NCBI GenBank assembly: GCA_023657425.1
Contig: JAGTJW010000002.1
Location: 300,431 to 364,430, forward strand
DNA from: Ideonella sp. WA131b
GTDB taxonomy: Bacteria > Pseudomonadota > Gammaproteobacteria > Burkholderiales > Burkholderiaceae_C
Direction of reading: 5' to 3'
DNA: 64,000 bases
Below, one piece after another: positions 1-8,306 of the stretch (positions are counted from its first letter, which is position 1; each line of letters opens with the position of its first letter). Position numbers and translations under genes: made by a program. The notes beneath the pieces are model-generated. The model did not search any database, had not been told where the DNA came from, and saw only the letters and a program-made list of their open reading frames with translations.

Positions 1-478
1 AGGTCACGCCGGTGGCGCCGGTGTGTACCTTCCACTGGCTGTTCAGGGCCTGCGTCATCTGGATCATGCGCCGCGCCACGACCTTTGTGTACTTCGAGTC
101 GTCGGCGAAGTTGGCGCCGATGTGGCAGTGGTTGCAGCCCTGCTCAGGCGACACCCACTGCGTGATGGCGTTCATGTGGCGGTTGAACTCGGCCACGGAC
201 AGATCGCCCAGCACCTTGACGTTCTGGTAGACCTGCCCCGCCTTCGGTCCATCGGCGCTGGCCGGCGGCGCATCCTCGGGGGGAGTGGCCCGAGCCGCGG
301 CTTCCTGGGCGGCCAGGCGCGGGTTCACGGTGTGCTGCATCGCCGTGCCGCGGAAGCCCTGCTGGGCGGTTTCCACCGGCGGGCGTTCACAGCCCGCGAG
401 CAGCAGGGCGGCGGCGAGGGCGGCCAACGTACCCAGCCTGGCGGGCCAGGAGGCGGGGGAGTGGGTGCGCGCGGTCAT
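1..478 (-). CDS. pufC: Photosynthetic reaction-centre tetrahaem cytochrome c subunit (PufC), C-terminus beyond window
   Basis: Only the first 159 codons are present. Residues 14-30 form a lipoprotein signal ending in the lipobox LLAGC (Cys30), so the mature protein should be lipid-anchored on the periplasmic side. A haem motif, CNHCH, is at residues 115-119; it is the first of the four expected in this family. The protein re-reduces the photo-oxidised special pair of the reaction centre. The ATG overlaps the pufM stop by one base (TGATG), implying translational coupling at the end of the puf operon. Family membership is clear from position and motif; the other three haem sites lie outside the window. 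Confidence 0.95.
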   Translation of the reverse strand, partial: MTARTHSPASWPARLGTLAALAAALLLAGCERPPVETAQQGFRGTAMQHTVNPRLAAQEAAARATPPEDAPPASADGPKAGQVYQNVKVLGDLSVAEFNRHMNAITQWVSPEQGCNHCHIGANFADDSKYTKVVARRMIQMTQALNSQWKVHTGATGVT

Positions 479-1464
479 CACTTGGCTCCCGTCGTCAGCG
501 TTGAGGGGTCGATGGCCGTGCCCAGGACTGCCGGGTAGCTCGGCGCCACGCCGTGCTTGACCGCCCACAGGTACCAGTTGTCGACCACCGTGCCCGACAG
601 CAGGATGCCGATGCCGCCGGTGATGGGCGTGAGCACCGCGAACCACCAGGCCCAGCGGTGGATGGACTCCATCGTGGCGTTCCAGCCCATCGTCCAGCGC
701 CAGAACAGGGCCGCGCGTTCGCTGGCCGTGCCACGATCGACGATCTGGTCGATCTCGCGGTCACCGCCATAGCGCGTGACGGCCAGGATGGTGGCGCCGT
801 GCATCGCGAACAGCAGCGTGCTGCCGTAAAGGAAGACGATGCTCAGCGCGTGGAAGGGGTTGTAGAACAGGTTGCCGTAGCGCAGCGAAAACGCCGCGGT
901 CCAGTCCAGGTGCGGAAAGATCCCGTAGGGAACCCCCTCGCTCCAGCTGCCCATCAGCAGCGGCCTGAACAGGCCGAGCACCAGGAACAGCCAGATGGCC
1001 GCCGCGAACGCCCAGGCGATGTGGGTGCCCATGCCGAGCTGGCGGGCGCGGTTGTAGGTGCGCATCCACCAGGTCAGCACGCTCACGAGCAACAGCGCTG
1101 AAGCCAGAAGCCACCATCCGCCTTCGTTCATCGGCGGGATGGACAGACCGTACTTGGGGTGCGGCGGCTCAAGCGCCAGCCACGGCAGCTGGCGGATGAA
1201 TTCGATGGGGTTCCAGTTCACCGAGGCGAGCTGGTTCAAGCCCATGATGTTGATCGCGAGCGTGCCCGTGATGAGCGAGATCAGGCCCAGCGACCCCAGG
1301 TACAGCGGCCCGATCTGGGCATTGCCCAGGCGGCCGAACAGGTGCACGAGGAAGGGCTGGCCAACGCGCGTGTCGTTCTTGGGCGGCAACTCGACGCCGT
1401 CGTGCGCGGGCCCGACGGGTTGCACGCGGGTGAAGAGATTCTGGTAGGGAATCTGGCTCAGCAT
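478..1464 (-). CDS. pufM: Photosynthetic reaction-centre M subunit
   Basis: A 328-residue integral membrane protein with five hydrophobic spans. It binds the special-pair bacteriochlorophylls and QA with PufL. The C-terminal half carries the family signature [20 protein letters not shown] followed by [18 protein letters not shown], which includes the region of the iron and QA ligands. An upstream in-frame ATG at 1566 would lie inside pufL. The start at 1464 is preceded by AGGAG and gives the normal N-terminus ([11 protein letters not shown]). It follows pufL after 10 bases and overlaps pufC by one base. Confidence 0.97.
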   Translation of the reverse strand: MLSQIPYQNLFTRVQPVGPAHDGVELPPKNDTRVGQPFLVHLFGRLGNAQIGPLYLGSLGLISLITGTLAINIMGLNQLASVNWNPIEFIRQLPWLALEPPHPKYGLSIPPMNEGGWWLLASALLLVSVLTWWMRTYNRARQLGMGTHIAWAFAAAIWLFLVLGLFRPLLMGSWSEGVPYGIFPHLDWTAAFSLRYGNLFYNPFHALSIVFLYGSTLLFAMHGATILAVTRYGGDREIDQIVDRGTASERAALFWRWTMGWNATMESIHRWAWWFAVLTPITGGIGILLSGTVVDNWYLWAVKHGVAPSYPAVLGTAIDPSTLTTGAK

Positions 1465-1474
1465 GATCGGCTCC

Positions 1475-2299
1475 TCACTTCCAGATCGGCAGCTGCAGCC
1501 ACCAGTTCCACCACTCGGGCCATCCGCGGGTCCAGAACGGGCCGCTGATGACGATGCAAACCGCACTGAAGAATCCTGCCGCCATGGCCAGGAACAGGCC
1601 CAGGCGGTGGATGCCCAGCGTGCCCACCGAGTAGCCGATGAGATCTCGGAAGAAGGTGTCCTCGTAGTCCGGCGTCTTCACCCGCTCGCCCTTCGGCGGG
1701 TTGGTGGCGCTCAGCACCAGGGCACCGTGCATGGCCAGGGCGAGCGTCGTCGTGAAAAAGAACGTGATCGCCAGCATGTGCGCCGGGTTGTAGTGGAAGT
1801 GCAGGTACTGGTAGCCGATGTTCGACACCCAGTCGAGGTGGCTCCAGATTCCATACGGGAAGCCGTGCCCCCAGGCACCCATCAGCACGGGGCGGATCAC
1901 CACCAGCGTCACGTAGGCCAGGATGGCCATGCCGAAGGCTGCCGGCACGTGATAGCCCATGCCCAGTTTTCGGCAGATCTCCACCTCGCGCAGCGCCCAG
2001 CTCACGAAGGCGCCGATCGCGCACACGGTGACGATCTGCCAGATGCCGCCTTCCTTGAGCGGCGCCAGGGCCAGGCCGTACTTCAGGTCGGGCGGAGCGA
2101 TGTTGATGGTCCACGGGTTGAAGGTGCCCTGCACCGCCGCGCCGTAGAAGATCATTGCCGTTCCCAGGAACGTGAAGAAGATGGTGGTGACGCCGAAGAA
2201 TCCGACGTAGAAGGGACCGACCCAGAAGTCGAACAGGTCACCGCCAACGAGGGTGCCGCCCCGCACCCGGTACTTGCGCTCGAAACTCAGCATGGCCAT
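1475..2299 (-). CDS. pufL: Photosynthetic reaction-centre L subunit
   Basis: A 274-residue five-span membrane protein that forms the photochemical core with PufM and holds QB. The N-terminus [15 protein letters not shown] and the segment [19 protein letters not shown] are typical of PufL, and the length is normal. It lies 205 bases after pufA. That spacer carries a hairpin directly after the pufA stop and a short tandem repeat, as expected where puf mRNA is processed to give more LH1 than reaction-centre message. Five bases farther in, the in-frame Met3 is an alternative start. Confidence 0.97.
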   Translation of the reverse strand: MAMLSFERKYRVRGGTLVGGDLFDFWVGPFYVGFFGVTTIFFTFLGTAMIFYGAAVQGTFNPWTINIAPPDLKYGLALAPLKEGGIWQIVTVCAIGAFVSWALREVEICRKLGMGYHVPAAFGMAILAYVTLVVIRPVLMGAWGHGFPYGIWSHLDWVSNIGYQYLHFHYNPAHMLAITFFFTTTLALAMHGALVLSATNPPKGERVKTPDYEDTFFRDLIGYSVGTLGIHRLGLFLAMAAGFFSAVCIVISGPFWTRGWPEWWNWWLQLPIWK

Positions 2300-2432
2300 G
2301 GCTATGGGTCCTCCGCGCCCCGCGCCGCGCGCAGCCTGACTGCCAGGTGCCGCGGCCCGGAGGCCTTGTGTTCGGGTGGCAGGGGGTCACGGCGAGGCTT
2401 GAGGGCTGCCGCGCCACCTGCCGGTTACTGCT

Positions 2433-2465
2433 GGTACTGCGGGGGTACTGCGGGGGTACTGCGTT
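2433..2465. repeat. Three tandem copies of an 11-bp unit in the pufA-pufL spacer
   Basis: The unit GGTACTGCGGG occurs at 2433-2443 and 2444-2454. A third copy, 2455-2465, ends in TT instead of GG. The array lies between the post-pufA hairpin and the pufL start, in a transcribed untranslated leader. Slippage could vary the copy number and the spacer length. No function is shown by the sequence. Confidence 0.7.
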
Positions 2466-2483
2466 GACTGCGGATACGGTGCA

Positions 2484-2501
2484 GGCGGGCGCTGGCCCGC
2501 C
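2484..2501 (-). promoter_or_regulatory. Stem-loop directly after pufA, candidate mRNA stabiliser/processing hairpin
   Basis: A perfect 7-bp stem (GGCGGGC / GCCCGCC) with a 4-base loop begins three bases after the pufA stop on the transcribed strand. No T-run follows, so it is unlikely to be a simple intrinsic terminator. In Rhodobacter, hairpins in the pufA-pufL spacer protect the pufBA segment from 3' decay and raise the LH1:reaction-centre ratio. The same role here is inference from position and structure. Confidence 0.65.
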
Positions 2502-2504
2502 GGG

Positions 2505-2678
2505 TCACTTCTTCGCGGCCGTCTTGTCGACCACGGCCCGCGCGTTCGGACCGTCGAACCAGTTGTAGGTCGCGGTGCTGAGCAGGATGAGGTGGATCAT
2601 CGCCGCCAGGCCAAAGAGGAAGATCCCCTGCACGACCATCGCGCGCAGCGGGTCGTAGAGCTTCCAGATACGCCACAT
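2505..2678 (-). CDS. pufA: LH1 antenna alpha polypeptide
   Basis: A 57-residue single-span antenna protein. It begins MWRIWKLYDPLRAM and has the span VVQGIFLFGLAAMIHLILLS. The His of MIHLILL is the bacteriochlorophyll ligand, and the following TATYNWF motif is typical of LH1 alpha. The start at 2678 has AGGAGA upstream; a longer in-frame reading from 2789 would run back over the previous gene. The C-terminal tail (GPNARAVVDKTAAKK) is hydrophilic. It comes 11 bases after an unusual extra gene that separates it from pufB. Confidence 0.95.
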   Translation of the reverse strand: MWRIWKLYDPLRAMVVQGIFLFGLAAMIHLILLSTATYNWFDGPNARAVVDKTAAKK

Positions 2679-2689
2679 AGAGAGTTCTC

Positions 2690-2914
2690 CTATTGAAGGT
2701 GGGACATGAAGGTGTAGACCGCGGACTTGACGCCACCGGTCATCGACTTCACGCCTTCCGCGCCGGGCAACCAGGAACGCCACTGGCAACCGAACAACTG
2801 CCCGATCACCGCGATCAGCCCGAAGAGCACGAAGCCCAACAGAAAGATCGTCGAAGTCGAGACCGAGTCGGCCTGTCCCTCGTGCCGATGAGAAAGGTGT
2901 CGTGCGTCAGCCAT
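2690..2914 (-). CDS. Unrecognised 74-residue single-span membrane protein encoded between pufB and pufA
   Basis: Starts at 2914 with AGGAGA eight bases upstream and ends 11 bases before pufA, so it looks translated as part of the puf operon. Residues 1-20 are hydrophilic with a His cluster (HLSHRH). Residues 21-42 form one membrane span (TIFLLGFVLFGLIAVIGQLF), followed by Cys43 and a Trp/Arg edge. Residues 53-74 could be an amphipathic tail (VKSMTGGVKSAVYTFMSHLQ). There is no His inside the span, so it is not an ordinary bacteriochlorophyll-binding antenna. Size and topology recall PufX or other LH1 accessory peptides, but I see no sequence match. pufB and pufA are normally adjacent. Function unknown; a role in RC-LH1 architecture or quinone access is only a guess from its place. 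Confidence 0.8.
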   Translation of the reverse strand: MADARHLSHRHEGQADSVSTSTIFLLGFVLFGLIAVIGQLFGCQWRSWLPGAEGVKSMTGGVKSAVYTFMSHLQ

Positions 2915-2945
2915 TGCCGTCTCCTTCAGTCGCTTCGGGGGTCGG

Positions 2946-3092
2946 TCAGAGCCAGGGTCGCCAGATCCAGACCAGCAGGTGTGCGACCACGGCAACAGCC
3001 GTGAACCCCACGAACCCCTGGACCCAGAACCGGTGGAACTCCTGGGCCTCGTCGTCAGTCAGGCCCGAGATCGAGCCCTTGCGTTCAGCCAT
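2946..3092 (-). CDS. pufB: LH1 antenna beta polypeptide
   Basis: A 48-residue single-span antenna protein: [20 protein letters not shown] then the span ending [14 protein letters not shown]. The His in VVAHLLVW is the bacteriochlorophyll ligand; the EAQEFH His and the WRPWL end are family hallmarks. AGGAGT lies upstream of the chosen ATG at 3092; an earlier in-frame ATG at 3137 adds residues not found in beta polypeptides. It is the first puf gene, 147 bases after bchZ. No pufQ is found in that gap. Confidence 0.95.
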   Translation of the reverse strand: MAERKGSISGLTDDEAQEFHRFWVQGFVGFTAVAVVAHLLVWIWRPWL

Positions 3093-3239
3093 TGGAATGA
3101 CTCCTTTGCTTCGGCCTCGCGGCCGCCTTTGCGCCAAGCCCGCGCAATGGGGCAGCCGTGGCCCAACGCCACGACATCGGGTGGGGAGCGTGCGAAAAGC
3201 CGGCTCCTGGATTCAGCCCGAAGACCGTCGCGTGCTGCG

Positions 3240-4736
3240 TCATGCCGGCACCCCGCGCGTCTCGGGAAGGTGATCGACGGTCACGGCAGCGGCCCCGGCA
3301 CGGCGTGCGACGGCCTCGGCGGCGTCGCGCCACTGCTTGGCCGCCGAGATGCGCACCAGAACCGGTTCCTTCTCGACGCGCTCGGCGAGCTGCGCCTGAG
3401 CCTCGTCGTCCCAGGGCAGCGGCGCTTCTTGCCCGGCGCCGCCGCGGACCGGCGTGGCCTCGATGCGGTCGAGCTCGGTGCCCAGCGGCAGGATGTGGAA
3501 CAACGCGTCGAACAGTGCGTTGCAGAACTCCTGCACCAGGTAGGTGGCGCCGGCATATCCCATGAACGGTGTGCCCGTGGCGCGGCGGATCAGTGCGCCC
3601 GGAAAACTGGCCGGAATCCAGCACGGCCTGGGCCCAGGGCCGCTGCTGGCCTCGGCCAGGTACATGCGTTCGTTGTACGAGCCGTAGAGAACGAGCGGCG
3701 TCTTGTCGTGCACGAGGCGACGCACCGTCTCGTTGTCGGTCTTGGCCCCGGCCTTGCGCGGCACTGCAAAGTGGCAAGGCAGTCCCAGCTCGTCTTCGAA
3801 GAAGTGGCGGATGCCGCGCGTGTAGGTTTCGTTCGCCACCACCGCAAAACTGGCGGTGCCAAAAAAGTCTTGCGTGACGCTGCGCCAGAGGTCCCAGATC
3901 GGCTTGATCGTGGTGTGCTTCTCGCGCTCGATGAAGGGCTCGGGATCCAGCTGCAGCAGCGCACCCAGCTCGCGCAGGAACGCGGTCGTGCTGAACAGGC
4001 CGATGGGTGCTTGCAGGTAGGGGCGTTCCAGCGCCTCGCAGAGCATGCGGCCGTATTCGCGGTACAGGCACACGTTCACGTCGGCGTTGGCGAGGTTGGC
4101 CACGTCGGCCAGATGGCTGCCGAGCGGAAACACCATGTTCACGTCGGCACCTATGCCCTCCACCAGGCGACGGATCTCGGCCACGTCGCTGGGCATGTTG
4201 AAGGTGCCGTAGCAGGGGCCGATGAGGTTGACGCGCGGCTTTTCTCCAGCAGGCCGCTCGGCGAACGGCGTGCGGGCAGGCACCTTGCGCGGGCCGTACT
4301 GCTGCCACAGCCAGTACATCGCTCGGTTGGCGCACTGCCACTGGTCCTCGTCGATGGTGCGTGGCAGGAAGCGCTGGATCGTCGTGCCCTCGGGCGTGAC
4401 GCCGCCGCCGATCATCTCGGCGATCGAGCCCGTCACCACCACCGCGGGCAAGTCTGGGTCGAGTGCGGCGTGCGCCTTCTTCATCGCGCCTTCGGTGCCT
4501 TCGCGGCCGAGCTGCTCTTCGGCCAGGCCCGTCACCACGATAGGCAGCTCGTGCGGCGGCAACGCGTCGGTGTAGTGCAGCACGCTGGTCACCGGGAGGT
4601 TCTCGCAGCCCACTGGGCCGTCGATCACCACCTGCAGGCCCTTGATGGCCGTGAACACGTAGACCGCGCCCCAGTAACCGCCAGCCCGGTCGTGGTCGAT
4701 CACGTAGTTGAGCTTCGGTGATCCGGACCGGTCCAT
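3240..4736 (-). CDS. bchZ: Chlorophyllide a reductase subunit Z
   Basis: A 498-residue NifK-like subunit of chlorophyllide a oxidoreductase (BchXYZ), which reduces ring B of chlorophyllide a on the route to bacteriochlorophyll a. The N-terminal segment [20 protein letters not shown] holds a cluster-binding Cys. [20 protein letters not shown] and [19 protein letters not shown] are typical of BchZ. The ATG overlaps the bchY stop by one base (TGATG), so Y and Z should be translated together in the stoichiometry of an alpha2beta2 complex. Only 147 bases separate it from pufB, so transcription can continue into puf. Confidence 0.96.
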   Translation of the reverse strand: MDRSGSPKLNYVIDHDRAGGYWGAVYVFTAIKGLQVVIDGPVGCENLPVTSVLHYTDALPPHELPIVVTGLAEEQLGREGTEGAMKKAHAALDPDLPAVVVTGSIAEMIGGGVTPEGTTIQRFLPRTIDEDQWQCANRAMYWLWQQYGPRKVPARTPFAERPAGEKPRVNLIGPCYGTFNMPSDVAEIRRLVEGIGADVNMVFPLGSHLADVANLANADVNVCLYREYGRMLCEALERPYLQAPIGLFSTTAFLRELGALLQLDPEPFIEREKHTTIKPIWDLWRSVTQDFFGTASFAVVANETYTRGIRHFFEDELGLPCHFAVPRKAGAKTDNETVRRLVHDKTPLVLYGSYNERMYLAEASSGPGPRPCWIPASFPGALIRRATGTPFMGYAGATYLVQEFCNALFDALFHILPLGTELDRIEATPVRGGAGQEAPLPWDDEAQAQLAERVEKEPVLVRISAAKQWRDAAEAVARRAGAAAVTVDHLPETRGVPA

Positions 4737-6241
4737 CAGATCATCTCCTCGGCCTTGCGCTTCTTCATCAGCTTGATGACCTGACGCTGGGTCTCGGCAC
4801 GGAACTCGGGGCGAAGCACGGGCTTTTCGCTCCAGACACCAGCCTGGTCGCCCTCGCCCACCTCGCCGAAGAACTCACGCATCTGCTCGAAACGCGCCTT
4901 GTTCGCGATGGCCGCGTTCACCACCTGCGCCAGACTGCCGGCACCCGCGGGGCCCATGAGCGGACGGGCGCTGATGAGGTTGGTGAAGTACAGGCCCGGG
5001 ATCGTGGCCGCCTTGGCGGCCTGCACCACGGGTGTCGTGCCGATGGCCAGATCGGGGCGGAACTCGCGCACCGCGGCAATGTCCTGCTCCAGGCTGGCGC
5101 GGAACTGAACGTGCACGCCGCGGGCCTGCAGCCAGGCCAGATCGGGCGCGCTCCAGGGCGTCTGCGGGCAGGCCGTACCCACGTAGGGCACCTCGGCGCC
5201 GCTCTCGATGAGCAGACGGGCCACGAGCAGCTCACTGCCTTCATAGCCGCTCACGGTGATGCGGCCTCGGATGGGTGTCTTGGTCAGCACCGCCCGGATG
5301 GCAGGCAGAAAGCGGTTCTTGGCCGCGTCGATCTGCGCCTGCGGCACATTGCAGGCCGCGCCCACGGCCTGCAGCCAGGCCTCGGTGCCGTCGTGGCCCA
5401 CCGGGGCCGACGGCAACACGGTGCGACCGGCGGCCTCGAACTCGCGCACGCTGGCGGTGTAGAAGGGGTGGATGGCGGCCACGGCCGCGCAGTCGAGCGC
5501 GGCGTAGAGCTCGCGCCACTCTCGCGTAGGGACCACGGGGCCCGCGGCCAGGCCCAGGGGCTCGAGCAGCGCGCCGATCACCAAAGGGTCGGCCGGGAAC
5601 ATCTCGCCCAGCAGCGTGATCGTGGGTTTGCTGCTGACGCCCTGGCGAGGTGCCATCACCGGGCCGGCCTCGGCCTCGGCACGGGCGTAGCGCAGCATGG
5701 CGCCGGCCAGCACATCCTTGGCCTCGGCGTGAGTGGGCACGCCAAAGCCAGGCACGTCGATGCCGATGATGCGCACGCCGTCGATCGCCTTGGGCAGCAG
5801 CTGCAGCGGCACACCGCTGGCCGTGGGTACACAGAGGTTGATGATGACGATGGCGTCGAGGTTTTCGCCCTTGGCCTGCGCGTGCACGGCGTCGCGGATG
5901 TCCTCGAACAACTTGCCCGTCACCAGCGTCTCGCTGTTGAAGGGCACGTAACCGACGCTGCGGCGCGCGCCGTAGAAGTGGCTGGTGAACGTGAGGCCGT
6001 AGACGCAGCAGGCGCTGCCGGAGAGGATGGTGGCCGTGCGCCGCATGCGCAGCCCCACGCGCAGCGAGCCGAAGGCCGGGCACATGCTTTGCGGCTGCTC
6101 GTGCGGGCCCCGACCTTCTTCAGGTCCGGCCACCGGGTAGTCACGGGCGTACTGCGCCAGGACCTCGCTCTTGCCCGCGGCCTGGGCCGCGGCGAGCATG
6201 CCGTCGCGGTCGCTGCAACTCAGGGCGTCAGGCTGCGTCAT
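4736..6241 (-). CDS. bchY: Chlorophyllide a reductase subunit Y
   Basis: A 501-residue NifD-like subunit that forms the catalytic heterotetramer with BchZ. The N-terminal part has the Cys-containing stretch [19 protein letters not shown] followed by [20 protein letters not shown], consistent with binding of a 4Fe-4S cluster at the Y/Z interface. The start ATG at 6241 (MTQPDALSC) lies within the last codons of bchX, an overlap of 14 bases. Longer in-frame readings would run through bchX and are rejected. It ends in a one-base overlap with bchZ. Confidence 0.96.
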   Translation of the reverse strand: MTQPDALSCSDRDGMLAAAQAAGKSEVLAQYARDYPVAGPEEGRGPHEQPQSMCPAFGSLRVGLRMRRTATILSGSACCVYGLTFTSHFYGARRSVGYVPFNSETLVTGKLFEDIRDAVHAQAKGENLDAIVIINLCVPTASGVPLQLLPKAIDGVRIIGIDVPGFGVPTHAEAKDVLAGAMLRYARAEAEAGPVMAPRQGVSSKPTITLLGEMFPADPLVIGALLEPLGLAAGPVVPTREWRELYAALDCAAVAAIHPFYTASVREFEAAGRTVLPSAPVGHDGTEAWLQAVGAACNVPQAQIDAAKNRFLPAIRAVLTKTPIRGRITVSGYEGSELLVARLLIESGAEVPYVGTACPQTPWSAPDLAWLQARGVHVQFRASLEQDIAAVREFRPDLAIGTTPVVQAAKAATIPGLYFTNLISARPLMGPAGAGSLAQVVNAAIANKARFEQMREFFGEVGEGDQAGVWSEKPVLRPEFRAETQRQVIKLMKKRKAEEMI

Positions 6242-7232
6242 AGACGACCTCGAGGGTCGGCTTGACCAACTCGGTCTTGCCGACCATGTCGAACAGCGTC
6301 GCCGGCTCCATCTTGAAGTCGCGACCCGTGACCTCGGCGCTGAAGAGGCCCAGCAGTTCGTCCTGCGTCTGCGGCTTCGGGCGCACCGGGGGCGCTTCGG
6401 CGACGTTGCGCGCCAGCTCGGCGAACAGCGGGCCCCAGGCGCCATCGGGCTTGCCGATGATCTCGTAGCTGGCACTCTTGCGGCGGATGTCCTCGTGCGC
6501 GGGAATGGCCGCGAGCACCGGGATACCGGCATTGGCCGCGAACTTCTGCGCCTCGCCCGTGCCGTCGTCCTTGTTGATCACCATGCCGGCCACGCCGACA
6601 TTGCCGCCGAGCTTGCGGAAGTACTCGACCGCGCTGCACACATTGTTGGCCACGTACAGGCTCTGCAGGTCGTTGCTGCCGACGACGATGACCTTCTGGC
6701 ACATGTCGCGCGCAATCGGCAGGCCGAAGCCGCCGCAGACCACATCGCCCAGGAAGTCGAGCAGCACGTAGTCGAAGCCCCAATCGTGGAAGCCGAGCTT
6801 CTCAAGCGTCTCGAAGCCGTGGATGATCCCGCGCCCGCCGCAGCCGCGGCCAACCTCGGGGCCGCCGAGCTCCATCGCGTAGACACCATCGCGCTTGAAG
6901 CAGACATCGCCGATGGCGACGGCCTCGCCGGCCAGCTTCTTCTTGCTGCTGGTCTCGATGATGGTGGGCGTGGCCTTGCCGCCGAACAGCAGGCTGGTGG
7001 TGTCGCTCTTCGGATCGCAGCCGATCAGCAGCACCTTCTTGCCTTGCTGGGCCATCATGTAGCTGAGGTTGGCCAGCGTGAAACTCTTGCCGATGCCGCC
7101 CTTGCCATAGATGGCAATGATCTGGGTCGTCTTGGTCGCCGCACTGGTGGGCACCGGATCGGGCTCGATGGCCGCTTCGGCCTTCAGGCGCTCGTCGCGC
7201 AGGAAGATGACGGGGGACGCAGTACCGCTCAT
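6228..7232 (-). CDS. bchX: Chlorophyllide a reductase iron protein subunit X
   Basis: A 334-residue NifH/BchL-type ATPase that passes electrons to BchYZ at the cost of ATP. Its P-loop is YGKGGIGKS, and the switch region has GCDPKSDTT. The two Cys that bridge the 4Fe-4S cluster across the homodimer are in [10 protein letters not shown] and [12 protein letters not shown]. The ATG at 7232 ([11 protein letters not shown]) overlaps the end of bchC by four bases (ATGA); longer forms would run inside bchC. The N-terminal extension of about 35 residues before the nucleotide-binding core is normal for BchX. Confidence 0.96.
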   Translation of the reverse strand: MSGTASPVIFLRDERLKAEAAIEPDPVPTSAATKTTQIIAIYGKGGIGKSFTLANLSYMMAQQGKKVLLIGCDPKSDTTSLLFGGKATPTIIETSSKKKLAGEAVAIGDVCFKRDGVYAMELGGPEVGRGCGGRGIIHGFETLEKLGFHDWGFDYVLLDFLGDVVCGGFGLPIARDMCQKVIVVGSNDLQSLYVANNVCSAVEYFRKLGGNVGVAGMVINKDDGTGEAQKFAANAGIPVLAAIPAHEDIRRKSASYEIIGKPDGAWGPLFAELARNVAEAPPVRPKPQTQDELLGLFSAEVTGRDFKMEPATLFDMVGKTELVKPTLEVVYDAA

Positions 7233-8182
7233 TGGCAACCCTTCCAGTCGAGAACCATCTTCAGGCAGTGCATGTCGCTGAAGGCCGTTCGGTAGGCGCC
7301 CGCGGCATGCTCGGCACGCTCGCGGTGCGTGATGAGGCCCGACAAGTCGAGCCGGCCTTCCTCGGCCAGCTGCCGCACAGCCAGCATGTCGGCGCGCTGC
7401 CACTCGGCGGCGGCGCGGATGTGAGCCTCGCGCATGAAGGCGGGCGCAAAGTTGAAGGCCACCGGCTCGGCATAAAAGCCCGCGAGCACGATCTCACCGC
7501 CCTTGGTCAGATGTGGCATGGCCTTGTCGATGATGCGCACATCGCCGCTCACGTCGTAAACAGCGCGGTAGTCGCGGCGCTTGTCGGCCTCGGGGCGGAT
7601 GACCTCGTAGCCGGACGCGCCCTCGCTGCGCGTGGCGTCGAGTTCCCAGACCGTGGGCGGCGGCAGGCCGGCGGCCACCGTCAGACGCGCCAGCAGCCGG
7701 CCAAGGACGCCGTGGCCGATGATGAGTTCGGGCGCATTCACCGGGTGCTTCTTGCCGCCGCAGGAGACCGCGTGGTAGGCCGTGGCGGCCAGCGCCAGCA
7801 GCACCGCCTGCTCGCCCAGGCCGGGGTCGACGCCATAGACACGCTCGTCGCCCACCACCAGCCGCGCCGCCGCGCCGCCGAACAGGCCGCGAACGGGCCC
7901 GAAACAGCGCGCGCCCGGCACAAAAACGGTCGAGCCCACCTTGTGCTGCGCCTTGGGGCCGGCCTGCACGACCCGGCCAACCGATTCGTAGCCCGGCACG
8001 AGCGGGTAACCCATGCCAGGAAACATGGGCATGCGGCCGGTCCACAGGAGCTTCTCGGTGCCGGTGCTGATGCCCGACCATTCGATGTCGACGACGAGGT
8101 CGGCCTCCCCGGCGGCGTCGAGCTTGAGTTCATCCAGCGACAGCGCTTCTGGCGCCTGCATCACGACAGCGGCGGTCTTCAT
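7229..8182 (-). CDS. bchC: 3-hydroxyethyl bacteriochlorophyllide a dehydrogenase
   Basis: A 317-residue medium-chain dehydrogenase/reductase that oxidises the C3 hydroxyethyl group to acetyl, a late step of bacteriochlorophyllide a synthesis. It has the GroES-like N-terminal half ([31 protein letters not shown]) and a nucleotide-binding half ([16 protein letters not shown]). GGGAG stands just upstream of the ATG. A sigma70-like promoter overlapped by two PpsR/CrtJ-type palindromes lies about 85 bases upstream. bchC can therefore start its own transcript for bchCXYZ-puf as well as being read from crtE. Confidence 0.95.
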   Translation of the reverse strand: MKTAAVVMQAPEALSLDELKLDAAGEADLVVDIEWSGISTGTEKLLWTGRMPMFPGMGYPLVPGYESVGRVVQAGPKAQHKVGSTVFVPGARCFGPVRGLFGGAAARLVVGDERVYGVDPGLGEQAVLLALAATAYHAVSCGGKKHPVNAPELIIGHGVLGRLLARLTVAAGLPPPTVWELDATRSEGASGYEVIRPEADKRRDYRAVYDVSGDVRIIDKAMPHLTKGGEIVLAGFYAEPVAFNFAPAFMREAHIRAAAEWQRADMLAVRQLAEEGRLDLSGLITHRERAEHAAGAYRTAFSDMHCLKMVLDWKGCQ

Positions 8183-8262
8183 GCGGGCTCCCGGTTGACG
8201 GCCGATCCAGGCCGGCCGGGACCGGAGAGCCTGAAGGAGGTGTGGAATCGAGACATCGCGGG

Positions 8263-8306
8263 TGTCATCCTAGCCTGACACTTACCCATGTCAATAGGTC
8301 TTTACT
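8263..8306. promoter_or_regulatory. Paired PpsR/CrtJ-type operators upstream of bchC
   Basis: A perfect TGT-N12-ACA palindrome is at 8263-8280. A second site, TGT-N12-ACT (one mismatch), is at 8289-8306. The gap between them is exactly 8 bp. CrtJ of Rhodobacter capsulatus binds cooperatively to two such palindromes with 8-bp spacing in its bchC promoter, so this is the same architecture. The second site runs into the last codons of crtF. Expected effect: aerobic or light repression of bchC. Confidence 0.85.
8267..8294 (-). promoter_or_regulatory. Sigma70-like promoter of bchC
   Basis: On the minus strand TTGACA (8294-8289) is followed after 16 bases by TAGGAT (8272-8267). The -35 lies in the downstream-coordinate palindrome and the -10 in the perfect palindrome, so repressor and RNA polymerase would exclude each other. 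The predicted leader is about 80 bases. Confidence 0.75.

Noticed and set aside
2690-2914. The extra puf gene as a second LH1 alpha or beta polypeptide
   Set aside because: The span contains no His to ligate bacteriochlorophyll and the alpha and beta edge motifs are absent, so it is listed as unknown.
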